The notes under the pieces are model-generated. The model did not search any database and was not told the DNA's origin. It worked only from the letters and a program-made list of their open reading frames with translations. Below are positions 1-15,000 of a DNA stretch of 64,000 nt, one piece after another. Source of the stretch: Ophioderma brevispina (Eukaryota; Echinodermata; Ophiuroidea; Amphilepidida; Ophiodermatidae); contig JAMKCH010022367.1 of assembly GCA_023653785.1 (NCBI GenBank), positions 1-64,000 of the forward strand, written 5' to 3'. The stretch's first letter is position 1, and each line of letters opens with the position of its first letter. Made by a program: the position numbers and the translations under genes.

Positions 1-40
1 AGGAACGATAGATATCAACGTAATTGATGCTCAATTCAGG
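1..40 (+). CDS. Gene 1 exon, end of the MAM domain A core (partial)
   Basis: Reading from base 2 gives GTIDINVIDAQFR, which fits the strand that ends in 'FQ' just before the phase 0 intron of MAM domains. The donor AGG|GTAAGT at 41 is close to consensus. Joining in phase 0 to 4832 gives ...QFR-IVFEG..., the expected MAM continuation. The exon is cut by the window edge. Confidence 0.65.
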
Positions 41-3000
41 GTAAGTTTAAGATATTGCCTTTTCTATTATCATCATGTTCACGTTGCTCTTAGGAAAAAG
101 CCAGAATTTTCCGGAAATTTTAGGGTTGAGTTATAGACCGTATTCAATATGACGTCAGTCACCAGACATGTTGGTGGACAAGATGTACACATTTCAGGAC
201 TACAATACATAAGCTGTCAATCGATCCATGTTTAGCGATTGCACATGGATCATTGACAGGTGAAAGTATTGTAGTACTGGAATGCGTCTATCTTGTCCAC
301 CAACATGGCTGGCTATTGAATACGGTCTATACGTTATAGTTTCAGGGATGTGGTTAAGGCGATTTTATTATAGAGGTTACACCTCGTTTGTGCAAGCTTA
401 TGTAGTATGGGTTAGCTTTAAAGTTAGGGCTGGATGCTGGGTGTTTCGGCAAATATAGACCGTATTCCAGGGGTTCTCAATTATATTAGCTGAAGGGCCA
501 GAGAATACTGAACACGTATGAAAGTTCCCTACTTGAGGGCCAAATACACCTGAAATTCTTATGTTTACCTTTATATTTTAGAGCAAGTTGAGGGTCAAAA
601 ATCAATGGTTGACGGGCCGGATTTGGCCCGCGGGCCGCCTATTGAGAACCCCTGCCGTATTCAATATGACGTCAGCCACCAGACATGTTGGTGGACAAGA
701 TGCATACATTCCAGGACTACAGTACATTAAGCTGTCAATCGATTCATGTTTAGCGATTGCACAGGGATCATTGACAGGCGAATGTATTGTAGTATTGGGA
801 TGCGTCTATCTTGTCCACCAACATGGCTGGCTATTGAATACGGCCTATATCTGCCCATGGACATACGAGAGAAGGACCCACAACCCAATAGCCTCAAAGA
901 CCATATCACGTTGCCGCCCTTTGTTAATAAATCCCAACATTATCCCATTTACCGGCTTAAGGTAATGCGATAATCACCCTCTCAGCAGGAGAGCTGCCAA
1001 GCAATCACTCAGTTCATATGAGATTCTTGCCCGAAATCATGGTCCAGGACGCGATATTTTTTAGGATAACCAACCCCAGTATACCACATGTACTGATGCT
1101 AACTTCTCTTACTCTAAAAGTATTGAAACTGATTAAATCAAATAGAGGTTTCACGAGGACTCGAACCTGCAGTCTATCTACAGTCTTAATCTAATACACA
1201 ATGTTATGTAAACCGATCTGGCAGAAAGGCGTTCTGTTGTGATACTTGAATCAATAGTTTTACGAAATAAAGCTCATATACAATACTGCTTACTACAACT
1301 ATATGATAACAACCGATCGACCATGAACGATGCCAGTGACTACGAGGTTATTTCGTGGGTTGGTTTAATCGCAATCCCCAACTCCAAAATAAAATCATAA
1401 TAAAATAAATTTTGTTCCAAGAATGGGAATTGATCCCACGACCTTTCGATTACAAGCTAGGCGATCGCTTACAAACGCACGCCACGAAATCCAAGCCGAC
1501 AGAAAGTCGCTGTTTGTAATACTCAATAAATAACAGAATAAAGCGCAAACATTATCATGAATAGCGCCACTATGAGTCGAGTTGAAAATATGCTCCTGGA
1601 GCAAGATTTCGGGCCAAATAGCCACAACAACCGTGACAACAAATTTAACCTAACCAAAATTAAAACTACTACAATTTGGTGTGTTTTTGAGCTAAATTAC
1701 ATGTAGGGCCTATTTTGTTACAAGGTACACTGAAATTTCATAAATCCAATTCTTAATTCTTTAACCGACTTCTTTATTATTAACCGGAAGTTAAAACTAC
1801 TATAATTTGTTGGGTTTTGAGCTTAAATTACATGAAGGGGCACACTTGGGCACAGATTCAGACATTTTGTTACAAGGTACATTAAACTTCCATACCAAAT
1901 CTTAAGAGTCGGAAGTGGTCGAAACATTTTCAAATCATTTTCACAAGATGTTTAACAATTACGGGTCACAATATCACTCGAAATGCAAGCTTATTTTCTG
2001 CAGTCGTAGCTCTACAAAGAAACAACGGATTTTGATGCGGTTTTCGGAATTTTATGAAGGAATGTCTCCTCTATTTGGTGGCATCAACTTTTAATAAAAA
2101 AACCATGGAAACTGAGTGTATTACGCGTGTTCTAAAGACCCTTATAGCACGGGGTCACAACATCCGTTGAAACTACAAAGTTTTGTAGACAGTTTACAAC
2201 GCTTTTACTATATACATCGATCGCGGCAAAGAGATAGCATCACAGGCCGTCGCGGTGTTTGCACAACAAAAGACATCGAGTGCCTGGCTTTTGTCGAGAT
2301 GAATGGGTAATTGGTGTAGGTAATTTGTGGCTTTCGCGCTGTTGGTCCTTCTCCACTAGGTCCATGCTCTGCATATGGCAAGATCATCTGCCGAAATATA
2401 AGCTGTTTCGACAAATATTGATGCCGAAAATGCGGGATACGGTAGGGTTGCCTGCCGATAAAATGGGTTAGCCTAATAGTTCGGAGAGATACATATCAGC
2501 GCGTGTTATCTGGTCATCTGCTGAAAAACCGGTGTAGAAGTAATTATAGTCCGCCGTACTCACAGCCCGGCGACAACGGTAAAGAATAGGGCACTCGATT
2601 CAGTTGACTCTTCGCGCAACATTAGTTGCACGCTTTATTACGTTGCCGTGTATGGAGCCCGGACTGTGGCTCCCGGCGGGCTTACCGGTGTGAAAGCAGA
2701 TATAGTCCGGCGGGAGCCATAGTCCGGGGCTCCATAGACGATAACGGAATAAAGCGTGAAACTAATGTTGCGTTAAGAGTCAACTGAATCGATTGCCCTA
2801 TTGTTCACCATTGTTCCCGGACTATGAGTACGCCGGACGATAATTACTTCTACACCAGTACACTGCTTCGCTGAAATACCGTTCAAAACACCCGATGATT
2901 CGGCAACGTCATCTGCCGAAACACCGGTTGTTTGGGTAGTAATCTTATCAATTATTTAACATTTTGGTCACTTGTGTAATATGTTTTTACACAAAATGAC

Positions 3001-6000
3001 ATCTAGTGTTTTTGGGTGATAGTATAGTCAATATCAGCTCCCCCGTGACACCAACTCCGCGGGTAAGGTTTCTCTGTTGATTTGGGATTACTAGCGTATA
3101 AATAAAAATTGAGCAGGGTTGTACCTTGAGATAGAGGGCGGAACACATTTTATTTGATGAAAAAATACGCAAATCCGTGATGTGCTTGATCTTAATTGCT
3201 ACCGCTGCACATGAAGCACCATATTGTTTCTTCCCAATGTGATACTATGTTTGTCTCTCGACTTGACAAATTCAGTCAATCAGGAGGTCACGCCAACATG
3301 CGTTATTTTCTTGTACACGAGAAAGCAGTGGAATCGCTGTGACCTCAATAGCTGGTGGAAAAACACTCTGGAAAGTGTCCTAATTTGAGGTCCAAAATAC
3401 CTGAATTCATTATAAAATAATGTATTATTGTTTCGGAATGGCAACTACACATCTAAGTTGGTCTAATATGACCTGAAAGGATGTTTTTGGGTTAAAAACA
3501 ACGAATTAAAAGCGATGAATTTTAAGTTTTCAAAAAGCGTGGTCTCTGAAGTTATAGAAACCCCACCAAATTTTAAGCATCCCAAATCATTAATTGAATT
3601 GTGTGCTACCAAAAAAGTCTGTGTACGAATTACTCTATCTGTTTTAAGAGAGCGAAGCCCTCGGAAAATGTATAGCATTGCATTTACTGGCATCGCGGGA
3701 TTGAATTCTCATATGCCATAACATGGGGCTGATTTTCATCGATTTGAACTGCAGACGTGTGCAGGGAATGTGGACAATAGCAAGGTCGTTTGCCTATTGT
3801 ATTTGTGAAAGCCCATGTAATATGACCCCGTCCAACAAGTTTCGCTGTGAACAATAGTACTTGGGCGACCCTGCCGACTAACTGAATTCACTGATCATTA
3901 AATGATTTTTGTGATTATTAAGCTTTCTTGTTTGAAGACATGCCCTCTGGATCCACTCCTGCATCTCTAACCAAGGACATCCTACCTGAATTGTTATTAT
4001 CAATACAATTGTCAACAATCAATTGAAAGTGGTATTTTACCTGACCGTCTTAAACAGGCGCTTGTTACACCTTGCTGATGACAAGTCACACTTCAATGTG
4101 GATGATATGAAGAATTTCCGCCCTGTATCAAACCTTCATATGGTGGGCAAAAACCATCAAACGCTCTGTCAATCAGTCGGCATATCGCCGGTTTTACAGC
4201 GTTGAAACAGTACTAGTCAAAGTGAACAACTTCTTAACTGTGGATGAGCATGGAGAAGCTGTGTTGTTGCTGCTGGCTATGTCAGAAGCATTTGACACTG
4301 TGGATCACATATCCTGATGCATAGATTACAAATGGTTCACTTTTATCTCAGCAATATACAGCAGTCTCTAATGGTGAAGCATGAGACCCAATGATGCTGA
4401 ACTGGGGCCGTCCACAGCAATTGGTTCTCAAGACTCACTTGTTTAATGCTTACGCATGTTTCTCCCTTTATATTTGTGTTTATCTTTACCGTTTGAAATT
4501 TATAGCTATTTGTGTCTTGTTCTGAACAGAGCTGAGACCATTGTTTTATGCGCTCTATAAATATTCATTATTCTACTTATTATTAGCTAAAATGTACTTT
4601 TGGTATATATAAAATTTGACGTTTGAGCGAATTAATTAAGGATATAACTAATAATTAAGTATATGAATGATACGAATGATTTATGTAAATTTAAGCAAAT
4701 TTATGCAAGTTTCGAGATTTTGTATGGTGCGCTGCCTCCAAGAGGATTTTGCTAAAGATAGCCCGTCGTCTGTTTGCTTTTAAAATGCATGTTGTGTTCT
4801 ATTTGCTAATTTTGCTTTAATGCGTGTACAGATCGTTTTTGAAGGTACCAACGGAAGAACATATCGAGATACTATTGCAATTGATGACGTCACTTTCTTT
4901 AACAGTTCATCTTGTCCACCTTGTAAGTTGTACCTTTATGTCTTCATTAGTTTTTACTTAAGTGAGATATTCATGTGAAATTTTGCATGTTCACGTGAAA
5001 AAAAAAAACGTTTGAAATATATCAAGTTTCAATAAACCTGCCTCAACCCAATATACATAAAATCTACACTACCAAAAAATGAGACCAGACTGTCTGTCTG
5101 TCCGACTATGCATTTCGATATGCTTTGACATATGGGGCTGATATTTGGAGTGGAGGTAGGGGAGTAGGGGAGGACAGTCTGACGTTTGTTATGTTCGATG
5201 GTCATCTAGAGGTCAATTTGCGTAGAAATGCCTTATGACCACCAAATTTGGTCAAAAGGACCACTGACCTGAGCACAGAACAAATCTGAGGCCAAAGGTC
5301 ACACACATAGCTCAAAGGTCACATATAGGTCAAAGGAAAAAATATTAAAAACTAATCTTGACGATGTTGGCCAACTCCATACCGTAGAACCTTTGACGCC
5401 CTTATTCATTCATATTGAGGGGGACCGTTGCCCACTGGTTAGGGTATTCGGAAGGTCCCTGTTCAAAACTTGCCGGGATTTAATCCGGTGTAAAAGGAGA
5501 TAGAGTCCACCTGGAGCCACATTAGCATATATCCCTGGCTCCGTAGACGACAACGGAATAAAGCGTGAAGCTAATGTTGCGTGAAAAGTCATCTGAATTG
5601 AATGTGCTATTCTTAACCGTTGCAGGTGGGACTTTGAGTCGGGAGGACTAGATCTCTGCCACACCGGCACTTACATGTTCCCGGCTTGCCCAACCGTCCA
5701 GGTCAGTTTCGAAGGATACCTCCTATTCAGTCTGTTCAATCACTTTTGGTAATACCTCTGACGGCTAATTTACTCTAAGTTGTAGTAAAAAAAATACTAT
5801 ATCTGTCTCGCTACATATGGTACTACGGTACTGTTTCAAGCTGCAATTCAGTGTAGGTTGTTAAAGATGATCTTTCGCTTACACAGCAACACATTTGTGG
5901 AATAAACTCCCTAACAGCATCCGCTTAGAAAGTCAATGCTACTTTCAATTCGCGTCTCAAACATTCCGTTTACAAGAGCAGTTCTGGCTCCTGTTCATAT

Positions 6001-9000
6001 TCTTCTGATGCACTGCAGATGCATTCGAATCATTAATACCGATTGTGAACTTTTCCTTTTTTTTTCTGTTCTCTTATCTTCTTCCATGTCGGTGTCTAGA
6101 AAAGCAGTGGCGTATTTAATTTTTGACATTGGGGGTATGGCTGATGAAAATTTATGAATGAAATCGGGTTTTGCGGACAATCCGTTCGACCACACACATT
6201 GTCATTTAGAACATACATCGTTAAATGTATGTGAAGCGCGCGAAAATTAAAAATTTTAAAACTAGTTATGTAAAATTTTGAGGTTATTTTGGTCAAAAAC
6301 ACATGCAAGGGCGACAACATTGGGGAGGGGGGGGGGTCGTTGTACCATCCACCCTCTCATCAAATATTGGGAAATTGATATATATGATATATATATATAT
6401 ATATATATATAATTATATATAATATCATATATATATTCTATCTATCTATATATATTATATCTATATTACCCCATCCCCCAACGCCTAAGTAAAACAGTTA
6501 AGTTATTTTCGCCAGAATTAGTAGGTAGAGGCATCTGATCCCGAACAATCAAGACTGCCCCGATTCCGCTCTCTTCACTGGGAGTACATACACACATCTC
6601 GTCACACTTACGATTCGGTGTATCCCCATATGTTCTTAGTCAGTGGGAGGCAACTGGGTTGTTTTCTCTTCTTCTATCGCTTGGTCTAATCTGTTTGCAA
6701 TTTCTACTTAAATATTCCTTATGTATTCTTATTTGGTGTATAATTGATGTATGATAGCTGTTTTCACAAGACCTTTCTCTAGTTGATTGTATTTGTCGTT
6801 TAATAATGAGATAATTCCTCCTTTTTTAATGTGAAGTACATCATTAGGCACTATATCAAAATTTGTTATTAAGGCCTACGCCTTAGTTCTTTTTTTTTAT
6901 TTTTTGTCTGTATGTTGCATGTCATTTCCTGTTACTTGTACTAATTAGAAATCTAAGGAAATGATCGAATTGTAACAGACAACAGACAAGGCACAACAAC
7001 AACAAGAGCCACCACCATACGTTTAATTTAATGCGCGATATATAGATATTTATATATTGTGTTGAGAGTTATAGAAAAGAATCTTAATATCATCTGCATT
7101 TATCATTTTCCTTTATATTGTGCATGTTTTGCATGACTGACATATTTTCATTTACCATATTAGGTTACTACAGCACCTGCTCCGCCCGTCACTCTAACCT
7201 CCTACAAGAACCCCGCTAGCCTGTAATTTTGAGGCTATGTAACATCTGTAATTATACGCAAGTATAGAAGACGACTCGACGGAGTAAAGCAACAAATAGA
7301 TATTGGTGGTACCGGTACCATAGAAGATTTATCAGGTCCTGCTCGTGACATACCCTTACACGCGGCTAAGAGTAAATTGCATGTCAATTACAATTACCCT
7401 ACGTGGGTCGTAGTACGTAGGTCAACATTTTAAATGACCCGTTGTGTCGAAAGGTCCACCATGATGTTTGTCTAATTACAAGGATTAAAAGTATAGTTTA
7501 CTACCTATAAGCTTATAGTTTGGAGTTAAATGTAAACGTGTGGAAAAGTCCAATTTTGGTTTGTACATGGATCAACAATTAAAACTGCTGATTTTTTTGT
7601 AACTGTGGGGGCAAATTGTTGGTCCAGCTCATGAAATATAATAGTTTTGACTGTCTTACGTTGTTTGGTAATTAAACAAATATCAACGAAATCAAAAGCG
7701 ATGGAAGCAATTACTGTCTATTGACCAGTTAGACTAAATTCCATAGTCATTTTGCATTTTTGTTTATTTTTGTGTGCTTTGCGTCCCCATCTTTATTTAA
7801 TCCGTATTATCATCCATCATCTATTATTATTATTATTATTGTCTGTGTCTTCTATTTCTCATATCGTGACGCAATTCACGTCGTAACTAAGCTTAATTAA
7901 GCCTGATCCCTTATGACACTGGCCTTAGCACAAAAAATACCTTCCTGTAAGAGGCTCTGTTTACACATACCGGCTTTTATGCGAAATATTAATCATTCAT
8001 AGATGGCTCCCTTTATGATCCCCCCGCTAAGGTTTGTTGTGAACCGCGAAAGTTCAGTGACCACTCCCCTCGGAAAAATCGACTATGTACTTTCAGCTGC
8101 CGTCAGGTAATCTGCATTCTGTGGATTCGAAATGTAAGAAACTCAATCATCGGATTATACAAAATGTAATAGGACTCGCAAAATTGTTGAAGGATGCAAT
8201 AGAATCGGACGAAATACTGTTTTTTTTATTGAAAATAATTCAGATCTTTGATGAATGCAAGTTCACTTCGATATAAAAACATCATGGTATTATTTTACAC
8301 GAAATTCACCTACTTTTCTTGTGATTTTTTATTTTAAAGTACGTTCAAGTTTCTCTCCTTACCTATCGGAAAAATGAGTTCTTCATTCTTGAAATCGATC
8401 TATCGGCTTCAAATGCATCTAATTTGCCTGCATGATTGGAATTTTGGGGATTTTCGCATGGAATCAGTGCACAACCTGTGGAGTTTGTGACTGATCTGTG
8501 AATTTTGTGACTGTTTTCCGCTGTAGTAGTAGTATGGGTACTATGCCGCAAGATACGTGGGCTACGCCGGGGTATATCTGGTTTTTGGCAGATCAATCAG
8601 GCGTGAATCATGACACAGAGGACCCCTGGAGATCCCCACATTGTGTTGTGTTTTGAGGGGGGGAGGTTAGACAAAAACTACGTAAATCTGCTTATAATTG
8701 TTCACATTGATCCCGTAAAAATTTACAGGATGCCGTAACTGTCATTTTTGACAAGTAAAGCTCATTCCCCCTACACCAATCAGCGGAAGCGATTTCAGCC
8801 CCAAACATGAGATCATCAAAAACAAAGCAATGCGTCATCAATGATTCCTTGCCCAGAATTACGGCCCTGTTTACGGCACATGCCGTTTCACACTTGCTGG
8901 GATTAATTCACGATTGCTCGCTTAATACAAGTCATTTCCAGTTTATAATCTCGCACAATAACAATGATATGTACTTATTAAGATTGGAATACCGATCAAA

Positions 9001-12000
9001 TTAATTTGCCTCACAATAAAAATTAGGCTGGGGATTCTTTTTCAACAACTGTCAAAATGCCTTGGCACTTACGGGGTGTGTGCATAGCCAACACAGGACA
9101 CAAGGCTCATGAATATAGATCACAGAGTAACCCGCCCCAGATACAAGCCCCGCCAATCCTTGTAGCCATTGGTCAATTTGGTTCACTCAATGACATCATA
9201 CTTAATTAGGGTCCGCCAGTTTTGGACGGAACTCGCCAAACAAACCCACGTTAACAATCTCGACCCCTAAGTGAAAAGTAAGTAGTCCAATTGCCCAGGT
9301 AAAATTCCCAACGCAGGGGAGGGCGGCCACGAAATCCCAATTTCAGACGTCGCCATCGGTTTAACACGTAAAAGCGAAATCTTGACGAAAAATTGTGAAT
9401 TTTTTATATGTTGTCAAGGAATATTTTCTTATTCAAAAACCGTTGGAGTTGAAGAATCAACCCCACCGGAAGGGTTATTTCTGATTTTATTTGTAAAAAA
9501 ACACACACAATTGTAAAAAAAAAAACAAAAAAAAAAAACAATTGGACTACAGAGTAGTCTAATTGACCAGTGACCTATTTTGTCGGATAGCGTGAAAACT
9601 AAGCATAATAGATTAGGAAAACTATTCTTCATTTCGATCCGGAGACATTCTGCACCGCATATTACTTGAATCAAAACAATTTTAAGTTTTAACCATATAC
9701 ACACCAAAACTAACCTTTTCACCATTTCTAGAGTTTTTACGCACAACTCCGAAACTATAAGCCATAGATAATGTAAACTATACCTTTTTATAATCCTTGT
9801 AATCTGAGAAACAGTGTTATGTGCTTTTCAATATGATTGCAACATTTTAAATTTTTTATCCCTGTCATTCCTGTGTAATCTTAAAAGCTGGGGCCATAAA
9901 GGGGGGTTTGGCAAGTGCTTCCATCAATTTTATGGATTATCAATGCCTAAAGTACTTGTGTGTAAAAATTCGTGATTGTAACACTTACGGAAAGTTATAT
10001 CCAACAAATCGCGATTTCGGTATCAAGAAAAAAGAGAAAACAATACTTATCAGATAAACATAGCTTACTATCCTCGATTGAGATTTTATCTTCTTTGATA
10101 GCGTCATTGAACATGTAAATGTTACAATTTGGACCACTGTTATCAGGCCCTCACCAAGTCCACCAACTTTTGAATACTGGCCTCAACAGTGCGGGATAGT
10201 CCGACCGAGGCCTCACCCAAACGGGGTGAGTTTCCTCTCCCATTATTATAGATTCCCTGGTAATGTTTCGGCCCTCCTATGATTTTACCCTGGCGCCGCC
10301 CTTGCTGCTTGGGTAAAGAGTTACAAGAGCCAGTATAACATGTTGGTTGATAGCATGCAGTAAGATAACTCCGCTTCGCGCCCCCGCTTTGCCGATCCTG
10401 GGTACACCACTGTATGGGGTGTAGACAGAATTTTGATCAGTGGTCAGCAAGTTGTCATTTAGGCCATTTGCCTCCAAATTCTTATGAAAATCTATGATTT
10501 TTTCTGAAAACAAATAAGTGACCCTTATCATGACCTTTATGTATATGCTTTACCTTTGGTCAGTGCATATGGAGTGTACACAGATTTTGGATCAGTGGTC
10601 ATCTAGCCGTCATTTTGGCCAAATCTTACGAAAAATCTACGAAATTCATATTCTTCTGCAAATAAGGGGCCCTTATCATGACCCTATGTATATGCTTCAC
10701 CTTTGGTCAATGAATATGGGGTGTACACAGATTTCGGATCAGTGGTTATCTAGTGGTCATTTTAATTTTATCCACAGGTTGGTACATGCCGTAGTTTGTT
10801 TTTATTTTTTACAAATGCTAGAGGACAGAGCCCTCAGAGGGTACCAAAAAACAGGGATTAAAGTCTGCAAAAGGTATCCCTCAAACACTGACGGATTATC
10901 CCTGAAATCCACCTGCATGTTGGGTGTACACGGAATGATCAGTGGTCAAACAAAACTGTGGTCATTTTAATTTTATCCACACGGCTGGTACATGCCGTAG
11001 TTGTTTTTTATTTTTTACAATTAGAGGACAGAGCCCTCAGAGGTGTACCAACAGGGATTAAATTCTGTAATAAGGTATCCCTCAAAACTGACGGATTATC
11101 CCTGAAATCCACCTGTCCATACAGGGCAGGCATACTCTGAATAGCACATGGTCAGTTTGTTCATGATGTTATTGCGTGAACATATTTTACTCTTCGATTT
11201 ATTGATGTGGGCCTTATAAGAGTGTCTTCCAACGTAACTCCGAGGTAGACAGGATTATCACAGCGCTCCAGAGTTGTTCCAGACCAGGTAACTTTAAGCT
11301 GACGTATGGCTTCACGGTTGCGTAGATGGGAAGCACACACATGTGTCTTAAATGGATTTGCACTTAGGTGGTTTTCTCTCATAATAAGGAGTGAGATCAT
11401 CCAAAGCTTTGGAGAGTCTCTCTTCGACAACTGTGGTGTCTGCATTTAGTGCGCTCATTCCAAGATCGTCTGCATAATAAAACGACAGGTTCCTGTGCTT
11501 TTAGATGGTCGTTGGTAGATGTTGAACAGGAGATGAGCGAGCACACTCCCTTGGGGTAGTTCAAATTCTTGAGCCTACGCCATCGGCCCCTCTCGCCTTT
11601 TAGCGAACAAAGAACATCCTGTTTGCAAGCACCTTTGATGAGCTCAGTCTAGCTGATGTCCAGGAACTTTCATTGTTTATATAATGCAGGAACCGTGAAA
11701 CACATTGAGGAAACTTTGTCGGTGATTTTGTTTTATGTTAATGCTAGGATTTTGTCTGGGGGTGTCTAATTTAATTTGTTTTATTTTAGTTACTATCATG
11801 AGATTATACCATGTCGTGCACAATTTTATGTTGATATCTGTAGGGCGCTACTTGAAATGTAATTGCATGTTATCATTTTAACAGGATATTATATGAAATC
11901 GATTGTGGTGGTGGACGCATAGGATGGACGTGCCCAAATGGCAACCCCGTCTTAGCAACCACAGTGAACCCCGTTGCTTGCACTTCTACTACTACTACCG

Positions 12001-15000
12001 GTTCGGGCGTTCCATCTATGTTCCTGAACCTCCTATGGTAGTTCTCCTTTTGGATACCACTTGCCAGTTGATCCACGATGGCCATATACGGACACAAGGA
12101 TACGGCGTGGCAACAGTTGTAAGCTGCCCTACCCGTCGTCTTCCGATCCTTACAGAGTAAGTGGTAATGAAATGGCGTACCACTTTTGGCGGATGTTCCT
12201 TTGTTCCACTTGTTTGAGGTAAAGTAACTTATCTAGGCTGGGCCAGATATGGTTACTTTGACTTCATCAACCGACCGTGCAAGAAGGTATCCAAGTCATC
12301 CAGTTTTGGGTCCGCTAAGTGTATATGAATTTTAGGTATGTTTTCCGCTCCGAAAAGCTGCACATTAACGGTGTTTATCTGGCCCATTTTTCAGAATGTT
12401 TTCACATTGAAAACCCATTATAATTTCATAAGGACTAAAATTATAATCCAGGACTAACAACGAAATCATCTTGTGGTACCCCTTCTCAAGTTGTTTTGCA
12501 TTGCCGTACAGATCCGGTCACAGCACGGAGACGGCCTTGTTGAGAGAGTCCAAAGTGCTATCTTGTTCATGTTAATGGCGATCTCAGGCTGCTGTGGCGT
12601 GTCCTTGACTTTGGTCCTCTGCATTGGAACGATTGGCCACAATGTTCTGTTAATGACCTTAATAATGTTTTTTGTTTAGGATATAGTAAACATCAAAAGA
12701 AACATATTTTTTAGCAAATCTGTGAAAAATTTTTAAAGAAAGGCTGATGTCAAAACTGATTTTGGTCGGTTAACGGGTCAACTTTACTCAAAAAAGTGAT
12801 TATCGTAGTGGGGGGGGTAAATTGTTTTTTTCGGGAGTCAAAGGTTAATAACAGGGGTCAAATTTTGAATTGTTGCAATCATTTCGATCAAGTATACAAG
12901 TTAATAGTTTTAATCATAAGGATTCCAAAACGGTATATTTTGTACTATCTGATCTGCGGCCGAAGTTTTTTGGAGTTATAGGCTAAAAAACAGCAAGTCA
13001 CAAATCAATAAAAGGGGTCATTTCACCTGTTTTTTTTTTTGTTTTGTACACAGGGGTTCAATTTTAAAATTACTAACTACTAAGATTAACTTTACTAGCT
13101 CTGATTTGGATAAAAAAATGTTGGCAAATTATTGATGAGTATCATAGTATTACACAAAGGACTATTTTTTGACTGTCTTAAATCTAGTTTCCGTTCCCCT
13201 GTAGGGGGCACCAAATGTGTCCCACATCCATTGCATTCAATGGGGCTTGACCTAATCAACCAGATATAATGGGTGCAACAACCTCGAATTTTAAAGCCCG
13301 TACAGAAATTGACTTATGGACTAAACCCAAATACATCACGCACGCACGCACCGCGCACACACCCACACTCATGTCCACCTCCCACAAAGTCCACCACGCA
13401 CACACACTACACACACATGCCGGCTACTATGCGGTTTGCTCGAAGTGATACCATATATACATATATTTTCATCCGATATTCTCTCATTCTCATATCGTAT
13501 TTTTCGTATTCTTTTTAGGTAGTCTTTGAAGCACCCCAAGGATTGTATTCTTATACGGTGCCTGCGGATTCGCAATCGATGATATCACTTTTACCCAAGG
13601 AGTGTGTCCCAGATGGTAAGGTAGAACTCATTCCCCAAATTTTTTACAGTGTTCAAATATTCAGTTACTTTTTAATTAAATATTAGGCCCAGATACAACC
13701 AGCACAACTGAAATGCCAGAGGGAATGCACATTTTTAGTCTCGTTAATGTCCCACGTCCTTCAGGCTTTATCGTAAAAAAAACACAATTTTGGAGAGAAA
13801 CTATCCTATAGCAATATTGCTTACAAATGATTTCACATTAGACTTGCTTATCAATTAAGTTATTGAATGATAATTATATATTGCTGAGACATGAGCCAAT
13901 GATTTTTCTTATTCTTAAACACCAGCTTTGGCTTCCCCCAGCACCCGCGACAGCTGGGAATTGCGATTTTGATGAGAACAAACCGATGATCACTATTGCG
14001 GCTATAAACAAGAAGCTGGATATGCCGTGTTCTGCATGGCAGTCCATGGCCTGCGGATGGATGTTCGAGTGGAGGCTAAATGCTGGTATACCATACTGGC
14101 TGGAACCTGACCGACGACTGATCATACTTTTAGGAAACACATGAAGTATATTTTGACACGGATTCTGTTTACATTTATATCATACAAAGAAGGATTGCGA
14201 AGCACTTTATAAAATCATTTCATATCACAGGTTAAATTTGCTATTGCTGATATCGCTTGATGACAATTTTATAATTTTAGTAGCGTTTAAAAAACAAAAT
14301 ACACAAAAATAAAACAGCCACAATTAATATCAGGTAATAGGGGTTGTAATATCGGACCTATATATATATATATATTGCTGCATCAAAGTCAGACGGCCAT
14401 GCAGGTTTATACACTATAGTTTAATTATAGTAGATTCCAATTGACGGTTGAGTTATGGGCGGAGTTTTGACTTCTCGCATTACTCAAATAGGGGACAGAA
14501 ATACCCAGAAAAAAAATCTTCGATTTTCCTTCCTCTGACCTACAAAAGATATCGGAATTTTAAGAAACTGCAACTACAAATAAGTAACGGTTGTTCGTTT
14601 ATCCAGTCAATACATTGTATTTTATCTAGGTATGATAGTGTGGTCACCCCAGTAATTGGTTTTTAAAACATTGCCTACCACAACAACATCATAAAGTTTA
14701 GAAGGCTTCAGTCACCTGTGTGTAACAATGCAGAACATTTAATCTTCACGTATCATACAACAGCTTTTCATCACACTTTCACTGAAATTAATTCCTGGAT
14801 TTAGTTGGCGCTTTCTTTGACATTCTAAAAGGTTTATTGCTTTGACTATGATGGGGACTGTGAATGGCCAACTACTAAGTGGTTGGCTATCATGGCTATA
14901 GCGCCACCATACCACAAATACACGGACCGAAGTTTTTATATACTAATATCCTCAATTCATACCTCACCTACAAAAAGTAAGGCTATCCACTTCACTGGAA

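Noticed and set aside
7164..7219. TTAG|GTTACTACAGC as a candidate 'G-Y-Y' MAM exon start
   Set aside because: The following residues do not match any MAM strand and a stop comes after 18 codons.
10518..10970. 150-residue open frame
   Set aside because: It is spread over tandem repeats of about 150 bases and changes family of repeat halfway; no protein evidence.
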